A stretch of DNA of 56,563 nt from contig NZ_CABTWO010000015.1 in NCBI RefSeq assembly GCF_902488535.1, forward strand, positions 1 to 56,563. The letters run 5' to 3'. This document shows, piece by piece, positions 16,644 to 25,776 of the stretch; position 1 is the first letter of the stretch, and each line of letters opens with the position of its first letter. The notes beneath the pieces were generated by a model. The model saw nothing but the letters and a program-made list of their open reading frames with translations. It did no database searches and was not told where the DNA came from. A program made the position numbers and the translations under genes. This DNA comes from an uncultured Mobiluncus sp. Lineage in GTDB: Bacteria; Actinomycetota; Actinomycetes; Actinomycetales; Actinomycetaceae.

Positions 16644-18278
16644 TTAGTTGTGTTCAGGCGCCTCGTCCCCAGCAGGGCGAGTCTTGAGCTTGGACAACTC
16701 CCCGATGAGTACAGTCACCTGTTTAGAAAGAGCGCTCGCGTCCTGAGAAAGTTCATCAACATCAGACTGAGCCTTGGTGACGTTCGTGCAATAATCCTCC
16801 AGGTTCTCCAGGACGACACCTGAGTCATTCGCCGCGCTGGAGATTGCCTGCGCAATATTTTGTGTGACAGCGTTCTGTTCCTCAACCGCGGCCGAAATGG
16901 TGGTTTGGTAGTCATTGACTTGTGAAATTACCCCAGCAATTTCGTCGATAGCGGCGACAGTTTGCTGGGTTTTTTCCTGGATGTCATTAATCATCACAGC
17001 AATCTGGCTCGTCGCCTTGGCTGTTTCTGCCGCCAAATCCTTGACCTCGCTGGCGACCACCGCAAAATCTTTCCCCGATTCGCCAGCTCGAGCGGCTTCA
17101 ATAGTGGCGTTCAAGGCCAGCAGGTTCGTTTGCGCAGCAATGCTGGTCACCGTACCGATGACGGTCTCAACCTTTTGGGTAGAGTCCTGCAGTCGCAAGA
17201 TGGTCTCCTGGGCGTTGCGGGACACCTCGGTGGCCTCGTTAGCGGTACGGGAAGCCTCCGCGGAGCTGGCTGATATCTCTGCGATGGCGGCGTTCATTTC
17301 CTCAGATCCGCTGGCAACAGTTTGCAGATTTGCAACGATACCATTGAGAGACTCAGTCGTAGATTTCGCTAATTCCACCGTTTCCGCAGCGTTTGTGGCA
17401 GCTGTGGACGCGACCTGAACCACCCGGTTGGTTTGTTCGGCAGTCTTAGCCGCCAAGTTTTGCCCTTCGCTTAACACGTCGGTTAGCTCATCTTGTGAAT
17501 ACGCCAAGGCTCGGAGCATATCAGCGACTTCGTCGTTTGAGTTCGATGTCAGTCGCGGGGTCAAGTCACCATTTCGTAACGCCAGGACCGAAGAATGCAG
17601 TTTAGTGACGGAGGCGACAATCCCTCGACGCACCCGGTGCAGGATAAACGCCACCACCAGGAAAGCTATGACGATGTCGATAGCGTGAATAATGACGTTT
17701 TTCTCTACTAAGCCGTGGGTTTGTTGCAAAACCGTGTCACTGAGGGAGGACAGCGAGTTCTGCAGGGTATCTAATTCAGACAGGGTCGCTGCAATGACCG
17801 ATTCGTCCACAGCCAGGCCCTCGCCGCTGTTCTCGGTTTGCGCAACCGCCTGCCGGTATGACTCCAGGCTGGAGTCTGCCTGCGCAAACTGTTTCCGCAG
17901 CTGTTCATCTCGCAATCCAGACTTAGAGAGAATGTCTTGAGCGGCGTTCAAGTCGGATACGGCCTGCTCGATAGTCTCTGTAATCGGCTGGGGTTCCAGA
18001 TTCTGGGTGGGATTATGGCTGGCAAAATCGTTTTGCATGTAATCAGCTTGACTCTGCCTGACCAGATCGGATACGGCACTGACTTGGTCTGAAATCCGGA
18101 TTAAATCCTGGTAGTTACGTACTTTCCCATAATAGATATCGTCAGTTATGGCGGAACAAATCACGAACGAGGCTATGCCCAGGATTCCCACAATCCCCAT
18201 CAGCAGTACCTTAATCAGCACATTCAGGCGCAGCTGAGATTTTTTGTTCCCGCCTTGGCGGCTTTGCGGTCTCATCAT
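16644..18278 (-). CDS. Methyl-accepting chemotaxis protein (downstream copy)
   Basis: Membrane chemoreceptor of 544 residues. One span is near residues 22-45 and a second near 190-213; between them is a helical ligand-binding region. A HAMP linker (VTKLHSSVLALRNGDLTPRL) is followed by a long coiled-coil signalling domain with the highly conserved tip (IAAQTNLLALNATIEAARAG). There is no NWETF-type pentapeptide at the C-terminus for CheR/CheB tethering. Its ATG overlaps the stop of the neighbouring receptor gene by four bases. The tip has ESGKDFAVVASEV where most receptors have a Gly-Arg or Gly-Lys-Gly sequence. Confidence 0.94.
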   Translation of the reverse strand: MMRPQSRQGGNKKSQLRLNVLIKVLLMGIVGILGIASFVICSAITDDIYYGKVRNYQDLIRISDQVSAVSDLVRQSQADYMQNDFASHNPTQNLEPQPITETIEQAVSDLNAAQDILSKSGLRDEQLRKQFAQADSSLESYRQAVAQTENSGEGLAVDESVIAATLSELDTLQNSLSSLSDTVLQQTHGLVEKNVIIHAIDIVIAFLVVAFILHRVRRGIVASVTKLHSSVLALRNGDLTPRLTSNSNDEVADMLRALAYSQDELTDVLSEGQNLAAKTAEQTNRVVQVASTAATNAAETVELAKSTTESLNGIVANLQTVASGSEEMNAAIAEISASSAEASRTANEATEVSRNAQETILRLQDSTQKVETVIGTVTSIAAQTNLLALNATIEAARAGESGKDFAVVASEVKDLAAETAKATSQIAVMINDIQEKTQQTVAAIDEIAGVISQVNDYQTTISAAVEEQNAVTQNIAQAISSAANDSGVVLENLEDYCTNVTKAQSDVDELSQDASALSKQVTVLIGELSKLKTRPAGDEAPEHN

Positions 18279-19795
18279 GCTTCATTCACCCACTTGAACT
18301 GGGACAATGTCTCTCGGAGCGCTTCGAATTCCTGGGCGCTGAGCACCATGTCCTCGCTGGCTTCCTGCAGCTCCTTCACCGTCGCTTCAGTTTTGGCCTC
18401 AATGGTATAGAGGTTGTCTGTAACTCGTGCAGAATCGTCTGACACTTCCGTCACGGTTTGTGCCATAGATGAAATCGTCGCGGTTTGCTCCTCAATAGCC
18501 GCCGCCACGGTGGACTGAAAGTCATTAATGTTTGAGATAATTCCGGTTATCTCAGTAATCGCCTGCATCGCAGCTTGGGTATCTGACTGAATCTTGGTGA
18601 TACTTTCAGACACTTCAACAGCTGCAGACTTGGTGCCCAAAGCCAAATCTTTCACTTCGGAGGCCACCACCGCGAACCCTCTCCCGGCTTCCCCGGCACG
18701 AGAAGCTTCGATGGTGGCGTTTAGGGCCAAAAGGTTGGTTTGCTCCGCCACCATTTTGATGGTTTCAATGACCGAACTGATTGCTTCGGAAGCCTTATCC
18801 AGTTCGCCCATGACTTCATTAGCCTGCGCGGTCAACGTGGTGGCCTGCGCGGCCGATTTCGCGGCTGTCGCGGCATTAGTTGAAATCTCGGTGACAGCGC
18901 TGCGCATTTGTTCAGTAGACGCGGCCACGTCGCCAATCTGGGTACTGACTTCCCTGGCATTGCCGGCTACCGAGGCTACTGTTTCCCGAGCGGCACTCGC
19001 TTTCGCGGCGACTTCCTGGCTCTGTTTCCGCAGCCCTTCGGCGCCTGCCGTTGTTTCCGTAGCGGTGGCGGAAATTCCGCTCAACAGAGTGCCCAGGTTT
19101 TTCACCGAGTCGTTCAACAGCACCGACATCGCACCAATCTCGTCACGGGAAACCTGACGTACCTGGTAGGTAAAATCTTTCGCGGACAAGCGGTTCAGGC
19201 CCTTGCTGATTTCCTTCGCGGAGCGAGAAATTGACAGGGACACCAATACAGAGACCAGCAGCACCGCCACCAAGCCGAGCAAACTCACCGCTAAACCTAC
19301 ATTGGAGTTCATAGAAGTGATGGTGTTCAGTTCGGCAACGTCAGTCTCATGTTTATGAGTCAAAGAATTTCTCAGGGAATCCAACTGGCTTTGTATCTCT
19401 GTGCTGACACTAGCCAGAGCTGCACCGTCAGGGTTGACGGGGAGCTGGGCGGCCAAATCCTGCAGGCGGGAAACATTTTCCCGCTGCTGAGGATCCAGTG
19501 GGGCTCCCTGCAATTTTGTGAGCTGCGCGGTGAAATCTTGGGTGGCCTGGAGATACTTTTCTTCATTAGTAACACCACGGGCAGCGCTGAAGCCGGATTG
19601 TCTGACTTCCTGGAACTGTTGAGCCATGGCGGAAAAATCGCGGGAGACCGTGGACGTCTGCGCGTAGGTAGAGACTCTGCTCTGAGTCGCCAGGGTTGAA
19701 CCCCACGTAATCGCCACTACCGCTAGAGTGACCAGAAAACAGATGCCGCCGATTGACAGCAGCTTCTTGGAAATGGATAAGCCCGCCTTAGCCAT
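18275..19795 (-). CDS. Methyl-accepting chemotaxis protein (upstream copy)
   Basis: Chemoreceptor of 506 residues. Span 1 is at about 10-33; the periplasm-side helical sensor region is to about 165; span 2 is at about 170-190. A HAMP-like linker (SAKEISKGLNRLSAKDFTY) precedes the signalling coiled coil with the tip VAEQTNLLALNATIEASRAG. It resembles the downstream receptor in layout but not in its sensor region, so the two probably bind different ligands. Preceded by GAGGAGG at ideal spacing. No flagellar or che kinase genes are in the window. The pair implies a motile host. Confidence 0.94.
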   Translation of the reverse strand: MAKAGLSISKKLLSIGGICFLVTLAVVAITWGSTLATQSRVSTYAQTSTVSRDFSAMAQQFQEVRQSGFSAARGVTNEEKYLQATQDFTAQLTKLQGAPLDPQQRENVSRLQDLAAQLPVNPDGAALASVSTEIQSQLDSLRNSLTHKHETDVAELNTITSMNSNVGLAVSLLGLVAVLLVSVLVSLSISRSAKEISKGLNRLSAKDFTYQVRQVSRDEIGAMSVLLNDSVKNLGTLLSGISATATETTAGAEGLRKQSQEVAAKASAARETVASVAGNAREVSTQIGDVAASTEQMRSAVTEISTNAATAAKSAAQATTLTAQANEVMGELDKASEAISSVIETIKMVAEQTNLLALNATIEASRAGEAGRGFAVVASEVKDLALGTKSAAVEVSESITKIQSDTQAAMQAITEITGIISNINDFQSTVAAAIEEQTATISSMAQTVTEVSDDSARVTDNLYTIEAKTEATVKELQEASEDMVLSAQEFEALRETLSQFKWVNEA

Positions 19796-19866
19796 AACGC
19801 CTCCTCAGCCTATTCTACAAGGTGCGATAGAGACATTTGTGGTTTCCGACACTAGCATTTATAGGA

Positions 19867-20010
19867 CGTAAGCCGGCTTTGCCCTGCCCTCCGGCTGACG
19901 CACCGGAAATCGAGCTGAACCTGCCGACCATCACTATCCCGGGTGGAGCGGGGCTCTCGCCGCCGTGTCTATCCCAGTTTTCGGTGGTGCACGCCAGCAC
20001 CTGATTGAGG
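19867..20010 (-). other. Structured leader upstream of the chemotaxis genes
   Basis: The 220-base gap before the receptor gene contains a row of possible hairpins on the transcribed strand. These include CTGATT..AATCAG, GGTGC..GCACC, and two stems that compete for the same CCGG segment: TCCGG..CCGGA and a longer CGTCAGCCGG (19891-19900) with CCGGCTTACG (19867-19876) carrying one mismatch. Mutually exclusive stems suggest an RNA switch or attenuator, but no known riboswitch consensus was recognised. TATAAAT follows the last stem and could alternatively be a -10 box. Confidence 0.35.
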
Positions 20011-20015
20011 CAAAA

Positions 20016-21020
20016 TCAGTCCTTCAGTTTGGAGTATTTAAACTTGTAGACCCCGCGCATGATGGTGCCATCTAGCCGGCTAATCGGCTTGGCGGAGGTA
20101 ACCTGAGCCACTAACGCCGCCAAGGCGTTCTTGCGTGCCACCGTGGCGACTGCCTCGGCCTCATCAAGGTCCGCTCCCAGGAAATACGTCGCCTTGTGCC
20201 CGTAAATCATGTTCTTGCCAAAGGTTCTGCCGACTTTCAAGCCAACCAGCTGGCTGAAATCATCCAGGTACGCCTTTAAACCACTCTCCCGGAACTTTAG
20301 GAACAGCGGATCGTCCGTCGCGACCACTGCTCCGGCGTCCTCTCGGCGCATGAAAATGTGGATAATCTGGGGCAGCAGCCCAAAGCCGTCGCGTTCAAAT
20401 CGACGCACCCGCACCGCGCCGTCCGGCGCCTTCCAGCCGGTCATCTGTTCAAACTGAGTGCGGCAAGCCGCTTCCACCGCCTTTGCCAAATCCACCAGTT
20501 CACTCGCGTCCTGGCCAAACAGCACCGCCCCATGACCCTGCATCAAGATAGCCCTGGCCCCGGTTTCACGCAGCGAAGCCAACACGGCCTTATGCAGTTT
20601 CCCGGTGGAGGGCAACCCGTAATCCGCAATCGGCAGTGTCGCCGACCCGATGCGTTCTGCCAGCTCAGCTGGGATTTCTACCGGGGTGCCGCCCACGCTG
20701 AGAGCCGAGGCATAAGGCTGGTGGGTGTGGATAATGAACTGCACCTGGGGCAGTTCCCGATAGATCTCCGTGTGCAGCCCGCGCTCCCCGCTCGGCTTCA
20801 AATCCCCGGACCACTTACCCTCAAAGTCGACCTCGACCAGGTCGTCCGGGGTCATCGTCTCGTAATCACGCCCCGAAGGCGTGATGAGATACCGATCATC
20901 ACCGCTGCGTTGAGACAAGTTGCCCCAGGTACGAGCCACCAAGCCTTCTCGTAGCAAGACGCGCGCGGTATCGATAATCACATTTCCGGTTTTATTATCT
21001 TGCCCAGTATTCCCGGTCAT
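20016..21020 (-). CDS. Class II aldolase/adducin-like protein
   Basis: Metal-dependent aldolase or epimerase fold, 334 residues. Expected zinc ligands are His98 and His100 in HTHQPYAS and His163 in GHGAVLF; the catalytic glutamate position is Glu85 in LHTEIYRE. The N-terminal GNLSQR and ITPSGRDYE segments match the phosphate-binding part of fuculose-phosphate aldolases and ribulose-phosphate epimerases. Residues 200-334 form an additional C-terminal region not found in short FucA/AraD enzymes. It is the second gene after the class III aminotransferase (41 bases apart). Substrate unknown; probably a phosphorylated sugar made by the divergent kinase. Confidence 0.87.
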   Translation of the reverse strand: MTGNTGQDNKTGNVIIDTARVLLREGLVARTWGNLSQRSGDDRYLITPSGRDYETMTPDDLVEVDFEGKWSGDLKPSGERGLHTEIYRELPQVQFIIHTHQPYASALSVGGTPVEIPAELAERIGSATLPIADYGLPSTGKLHKAVLASLRETGARAILMQGHGAVLFGQDASELVDLAKAVEAACRTQFEQMTGWKAPDGAVRVRRFERDGFGLLPQIIHIFMRREDAGAVVATDDPLFLKFRESGLKAYLDDFSQLVGLKVGRTFGKNMIYGHKATYFLGADLDEAEAVATVARKNALAALVAQVTSAKPISRLDGTIMRGVYKFKYSKLKD

Positions 21021-21061
21021 TTTCTGGTCCTTCCCTCGACACTGCGGCTGTCCGCGTCCGC

Positions 21062-22534
21062 CTATTTCTTTGTTACCGGCTTCTTTTCAACCTGTTGGAA
21101 CACTCGCTCGAAACGGTTTAGCGCCTCGTCGATTAGCTCCGGGGTGTAGGCCGCGGAAGTGTACAGGCGCGAACCGGCCAAAGTAATCAGCCCTTCAGCA
21201 GTATAAGCCGCTCCCATGTATTCCATTTCTTTCTTGCGTTTCGACGTTTCGCGCAGCACGTGCGGGATCGTCCACGGTTTGCTCCAGTTAATGGAGAAGT
21301 GCATAGTTCCGACCGTCTCTAGGTGGCATACGGATCCTTCGTTCCAAGCCACGAAAGGCAGGTTGTACTGTTTAATCAGGTCCCGCAGCCCATCGGTCAG
21401 GCGGTTGCCCATTTCTCCGGCGTATTCGCAAGCATTCGTCTCAATGATGCGCTGAATCGTGTGGTAGCCCGCCACACAGCTAATCGGGGTGGCCGCCATC
21501 GTGCCGCCAATCAACGCCTTGTGAACCTTGTCTCCCGACTGAATCCCCGCCGCGAGGTACTTCATGTATTCGCGTTTGCCGCCCAAGCCGCCCGCGCCGG
21601 GATACCCTCCGGCGATGACCTTGCCAAACACCGTCAAATCAGAGTCAATCCCGAACAGCCCCGAAGCGCCCCGGTCTGAAATCCGGAAAGCGGTAACGAC
21701 CTCGTCAAAAATCAGCAGCGCCCCATAGCGGCGGCACAGCCGTTCCACTCCCTTGAGGAAAGCCTGGTCGATGGGCCATGTCCCGGACTCCGGCCCGATG
21801 GGTTCAATCATGACTGCGGCCGTCCCGCCGTGGAGTTTCTTCATGCGCAGCTTGCGCTCCAGGTCGCCCAAGTCCCCCGGCATGAACTCGTCGACGTAGC
21901 GGAACATGGTCCAAGGCACCCCGTGGGCTTGGGTGAACTTAGAACCCGGAATCCTGATGCCGTAACCGAGCTGGTCGGACCAGCCGTGATAGGCCCCGCC
22001 CATCTTCAGAATGTGCTTCTTTTTGGTGGCCAGACGGGCGACGCGGATTGCCGCCATGCACGCCTCCGTGCCCGAACCCAGCATACGGAACATATCTACG
22101 GTCGGCACGCGTGAGGCGATGAGGTCTGCCAGCTTGTATTCGTACTCGTGGAACAGGCCGGTAGACGGCCCCCCATCATTCAACAATTTGATGACTTCTT
22201 CGCGAACTTCCGGCGGGTTGGAGCCCAGCACGGTCGGGCCGCCGGCCTGCAGGAAATCAAAGTAGACGTTGCCGTCGATGTCAGTCAGTTCGTGTCCGCT
22301 GGCTTTGGTGATGACCAACGGAAAAGGATGGTTGAACGCCAGATTGTGCTGTACGCCGCCGGGAATGCGGTTCTTTGCGGTTTCAATCATGGATTTCGAA
22401 CCTGAACACTTCGCTTCGAAGTAATCTTGTTCGTAATTGCGCAAGGCTCCGGCACTAATGGAGTAAATTGGTTTCTTGATAAGGTCATCCAGTTGCTTGT
22501 TAATGGCGCGAGTGCTGGGTTGGTTAATCCGCAT
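21062..22534 (-). CDS. Class III aminotransferase, glutamate-1-semialdehyde aminomutase-like
   Basis: PLP enzyme of 490 residues. The cofactor lysine is Lys305 in VFGKVIAGGYP, the ring-nitrogen aspartate Asp277 in IFDEVVTAFR, and the phosphate-binding region is SGTEACMAAIR. It is longer than true HemL (about 430), with an added N-terminal stretch of 40 residues. It lacks a haem-gene context, so it is more likely a catabolic transaminase of the GSA-like group. Followed by the aldolase, and divergent from the FGGY kinase across 68 bases. This suggests use of an amino-sugar or amino-polyol substrate. Confidence 0.86.
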   Translation of the reverse strand: MRINQPSTRAINKQLDDLIKKPIYSISAGALRNYEQDYFEAKCSGSKSMIETAKNRIPGGVQHNLAFNHPFPLVITKASGHELTDIDGNVYFDFLQAGGPTVLGSNPPEVREEVIKLLNDGGPSTGLFHEYEYKLADLIASRVPTVDMFRMLGSGTEACMAAIRVARLATKKKHILKMGGAYHGWSDQLGYGIRIPGSKFTQAHGVPWTMFRYVDEFMPGDLGDLERKLRMKKLHGGTAAVMIEPIGPESGTWPIDQAFLKGVERLCRRYGALLIFDEVVTAFRISDRGASGLFGIDSDLTVFGKVIAGGYPGAGGLGGKREYMKYLAAGIQSGDKVHKALIGGTMAATPISCVAGYHTIQRIIETNACEYAGEMGNRLTDGLRDLIKQYNLPFVAWNEGSVCHLETVGTMHFSINWSKPWTIPHVLRETSKRKKEMEYMGAAYTAEGLITLAGSRLYTSAAYTPELIDEALNRFERVFQQVEKKPVTKK

Positions 22535-22602
22535 TTGATTGTCTCCTCACTGAGCTGAAATCATTGCCTCAATTCTATAACTCTTGAACGAAAGAAAACA
22601 GT

Positions 22603-24210
22603 ATGTTGATACTTGCTTACGACGTCGGAACGTCAGGAGTAAAGACTTGTCTGTATCGGGCAGGGGCGGAACTGACCCTGGTGAACTCCCGCTTGGGCAC
22701 ATATGGCCTGACAATCCTTCCCAACGGGGGCGCCGAACAAGATCCGAACGAATGGTGGGACGCCATCGTCAAGACCACTCGGGAACTCACGCGAGAAAAC
22801 CCGCGGGAAATGGCGGCGGTGCAAGCCATCAGTTTTTGCTCCCAGATGCAGGCTCTGGTTCTGGTAGACGAAGCGGGACACCACCTGCGCCCCGCTATGA
22901 GCTACATGGACCAGCGCGCCGCGGAACAAAAACGCCGCGGGTTGGAAACCGGCGTGAAAATTGCGGGGATGAATGCCAAGAAACTGCTGACCAGCCTCTA
23001 TCGGACCTCCGCGGTTTCCGCTTCCGTGAAGGACCCGATGTGGAAGTACCTGTGGGTGCGTGACAATGAACCGGAGGTCTATGCCAAAGTCCACAAGTGG
23101 CTTGACGTCAAAGAATACCTCATTGCCCGCCTGACCGGACGTTTCGTCATGTCCGTAGATTCGGCGTTCGCAACTTTGCTCCTGGATGTGCGCGCCAACC
23201 GGCCCGCGTGGGCATCGCAGTTAGCTCGCACTTTTGGGGTCAACCCGGATCATCTGGCTCCCATCGTCACGTCTGCATCCGCGGTTGGGACGTTGCTTCC
23301 GGAAGTTGCTCAAGAGATCGGGCTGCCGCAAACTGCCACCGTTTATGCTGGTGGTGGGGATGCGTCACTCATCGGGGTAGGTGCCGGGGCTTGCGCGGTC
23401 AGCGACACCCATGTCTACTGGGGAACGTCGGGATGGGTTTCTACCGTCACCGATCAGCGCGTGGTGGATGTCAACTCCATGATCGCTACCGTCGATGGTG
23501 CCGATCCGGGCAAGTTCAACTATTTCGCCGAACTGGAAACGGCCGGAAAATGCTTCGAATGGGTCCGCAAACATTTGGCCGAGGACGAGATAGACGTCTA
23601 TCTATCTCATAAGGATCAAGCCGCGGACGTGGAAACGAAGTACACCTCCCTTTACGAATACCTCTCCGAAATCATTGCGAAAGCCCCCGCTGGTAGCGGC
23701 GGCGTGATTTTCACCCCTTGGCTGCACGGAAACCGCTGCCCGTTTGAGGACGCCAATGCCCGCGCCATGTTTTTCAACATCTCGCTGGAAACCGGCAAAA
23801 CCGAAATGCTGCGCTCCGTTATCGAAGGCGTGTGTTTCCATCTGCGCTGGTTCCTGGAAACTGAAGGTAAGAAAATCCAGACTTCCGAGGCGGTACGTTT
23901 CGTCGGTGGCGGAGCCCTCTCGCCGGTCACTTCCCAGATTCTGGCTGATGTGCTAGGTCGAACGGTAGAGACGGTAAAGGACCCGCAGAACGTGGGGTCA
24001 GTCGGAGCCGCCCTTGTCGCCCTAGTGGGGGCACACGAAGCCGATAACCTAGTTCAGGCCGCCCAGAAACTCGTGAAGGTCCAGAAGCGTTACCTGCCTA
24101 ACCCGGAACATCGCGCTGTCTATGACCGCCAATACGAAGTGTTCAAAGGCTTGTATCGCGCCAACCGCAAAGCTTTCAGTCTGCTCAACAGTAACAACCA
24201 ACCGAAATAA
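22603..24210 (+). CDS. FGGY-family carbohydrate kinase (xylulokinase-like)
   Basis: Sugar or polyol kinase of 535 residues. The N-terminal ATPase strand AYDVGTSGVKTCLY, the substrate region SFCSQMQALVLVD, and the second-domain nucleotide motifs GGGDASLIGVGAGA and RFVGGGALSPVTSQILADVLG mark an FGGY kinase closest in layout to xylulokinases. It is about 40-50 residues longer than XylB. The ribosome site is poor (AAAGAAAAC). Neighbouring aldolase and aminotransferase genes, rather than xylose isomerase, argue against ordinary xylose use, so no symbol is given. Confidence 0.88.
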   Translation: MLILAYDVGTSGVKTCLYRAGAELTLVNSRLGTYGLTILPNGGAEQDPNEWWDAIVKTTRELTRENPREMAAVQAISFCSQMQALVLVDEAGHHLRPAMSYMDQRAAEQKRRGLETGVKIAGMNAKKLLTSLYRTSAVSASVKDPMWKYLWVRDNEPEVYAKVHKWLDVKEYLIARLTGRFVMSVDSAFATLLLDVRANRPAWASQLARTFGVNPDHLAPIVTSASAVGTLLPEVAQEIGLPQTATVYAGGGDASLIGVGAGACAVSDTHVYWGTSGWVSTVTDQRVVDVNSMIATVDGADPGKFNYFAELETAGKCFEWVRKHLAEDEIDVYLSHKDQAADVETKYTSLYEYLSEIIAKAPAGSGGVIFTPWLHGNRCPFEDANARAMFFNISLETGKTEMLRSVIEGVCFHLRWFLETEGKKIQTSEAVRFVGGGALSPVTSQILADVLGRTVETVKDPQNVGSVGAALVALVGAHEADNLVQAAQKLVKVQKRYLPNPEHRAVYDRQYEVFKGLYRANRKAFSLLNSNNQPK

Positions 24211-24225
24211 CAAAGGATTAGTACC

Positions 24226-24837
24226 ATGACACAGATGGATTCTCCAACCCCACCCGAACAGCCAGGCGACTCCCCCGATATTCCCCTGGGGGCACCGCCG
24301 TCTAGCGCTGAACAGACAGCCCCGCCCGCTGCCCCGAGTGACCCCGACGCGATTGTGGTCGGCCAAGCTTCCAAGGGCAAGGCCGCGCTCATCCAAGCCA
24401 TCAAATTTACTTTGCTGTCCATCACCGCCGCTGGTGTCGAGGTCGCCAGCTTCGCGCTGATGGTGTGGATAAACTCTCTGACGGGGTGGTTCCCGTTCTG
24501 GGTGTCTCAATCGGTTTCCATCGCCCTGTCGGTTATCTACAACTTCACGGTGAACCGCCATTTCACCTTCAAGTCGGCGAATAATGTTCCCATCGCGATG
24601 CTCAAGGTCGCCTTGTTCTATGTGTTCTTTATCCCCCTGACGTCCTGGGGCGGGCAAATCCTGTCCGATATGGGGTGGGCGGACTGGCTGTTGAAGGGCA
24701 TCAGTTTGCTGCTGAACTTCGTCGGCGAGTTCACCTGGTGGAAGTTCGTGGTGTTCCGTGGCTCGGAAAACACGAACGCTCTGGCGGTGAAGCAGGCCGA
24801 AAAGAGTCAGCGAAATAGCACTTCAGCAACAGAATAA
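24226..24837 (+). CDS. GtrA-like membrane protein
   Basis: 203 residues. The first 60 are a Pro-rich, acidic cytoplasmic tail. Then four hydrophobic segments in the GtrA pattern are visible: FTLLSITAAGVEVASFALMV, VSIALSVIYNFTVNRHFTF (with the conserved N-x-x-FTF signature), VALFYVFFIPLTSWGG, and LLLNFVGEFTWWKFVVF. GtrA proteins are proposed flippases for polyprenyl-linked sugars in cell-envelope polysaccharide synthesis. It begins 15 bases after the kinase with AAAGGA upstream, so it is probably co-transcribed, though a functional link is uncertain. Confidence 0.85.
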   Translation: MTQMDSPTPPEQPGDSPDIPLGAPPSSAEQTAPPAAPSDPDAIVVGQASKGKAALIQAIKFTLLSITAAGVEVASFALMVWINSLTGWFPFWVSQSVSIALSVIYNFTVNRHFTFKSANNVPIAMLKVALFYVFFIPLTSWGGQILSDMGWADWLLKGISLLLNFVGEFTWWKFVVFRGSENTNALAVKQAEKSQRNSTSATE

Positions 24838-24879
24838 ACAGCCCTTAATCGCTGTCTCACTACAAGACTCGAAAAATAT

Positions 24880-25776
24880 TCAGCTGTCTTCCGGCTGGCA
24901 ACCGCAGTCTCGCCGGGAACGCGTGGTTTGTTGGCGGGCCAGTAGTTCCGCCGCGGTTTGCGGGTAGTCGACCTGGGTTAGTGTCAGTCCCAAGGCCGGG
25001 GCGACCGGGATTTCCGGGACGCGCACTTTGGCGGCCAACGCGCCCGCCAGCCAGGCCGTGTCGCGCTTGGCGCGTCCGACTTCGGTCAGCGCACCCACCA
25101 GGGAGCGCACCATAGAGTGACAAAAGGCATCGGCCTGCACCCGAATTTCTATGGTTCCCGGCGCGCTCCGCCGGGTTTCTAACTGTTGCAAGGTTCGGAT
25201 TGTGGTGGCGCCCTCACGCGGTTTGCAGAAAGCCGCGAAGTCGTGTTCCCCCAGCAGTTCTGTGGCGCCCGCGTTCATGGCATCCGGGTCCAGCGGGGTT
25301 GGATACCACCAGCACCAGTTGCGGGTCAACGGGTTGCGCGCCGCCACGTCATCGACTATACGGTACACGTAATGCCGCGCTAGAGCGGAAAACCTCGCAT
25401 CGAAACTTTCTGGTACCGCTGTGGCGGCAGTAACTACCAGCGCATCCGCAGCACCGGGAGGATAGGCGAGTGGGGAATCCTCCAGCGGGCTGGTTAGGTT
25501 CCCGCTCAGCACCGCCCGCAATACCGCCCCCAGCCGTGGTACCAAAGATTCTGGGGGAACGACGCAGTCCGCCGACTCCGGTACGGTGAAATGAGCCACT
25601 TGGCCGGTGGCATGCACCCCGGCATCGGTGCGTCCCGCCACCGTGAGTTCTACCGGTTGGCGAAAAATCACCGCCAGAGCGGACTGGAGGGCGCCTTGTA
25701 CCGTCGGCAGTCCGGGTTGGGCGGCCCACCCGTGAAACGGCATCCCGTCGTAGCGGATATCCAGGCGTATGCGCAT
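24880..25776 (-). CDS. truA: tRNA pseudouridine(38-40) synthase TruA
   Basis: Modifies U38-U40 in the anticodon arm of many tRNAs. 298 residues from the ATG at 25776, which has GGAGG six bases upstream. An in-frame TTG at 25791 overlaps that ribosome site and is rejected. The catalytic aspartate lies in GRTDAGVHATGQVAHF. Other family blocks are DIRYDGMPFHGWAAQP, ARHYVYRI, GEHDFAAFCK and HSMVRSLVGALTEVG. It follows the ribosomal alpha operon, from which it is separated by a strong terminator, so it must have its own promoter in the 130-base gap. Confidence 0.96.
   Translation of the reverse strand: MRIRLDIRYDGMPFHGWAAQPGLPTVQGALQSALAVIFRQPVELTVAGRTDAGVHATGQVAHFTVPESADCVVPPESLVPRLGAVLRAVLSGNLTSPLEDSPLAYPPGAADALVVTAATAVPESFDARFSALARHYVYRIVDDVAARNPLTRNWCWWYPTPLDPDAMNAGATELLGEHDFAAFCKPREGATTIRTLQQLETRRSAPGTIEIRVQADAFCHSMVRSLVGALTEVGRAKRDTAWLAGALAAKVRVPEIPVAPALGLTLTQVDYPQTAAELLARQQTTRSRRDCGCQPEDS

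Noticed and set aside
19860..19960. Cyclic-di-GMP riboswitch
   Set aside because: GGGCAAAGCC resembles part of the class I motif, but the tetraloop-receptor arrangement and the GACGCAAAGCC core are not present.
19815..20000. Short minus-strand frame in the chemotaxis leader
   Set aside because: No ribosome site; the region is better explained as structured RNA.
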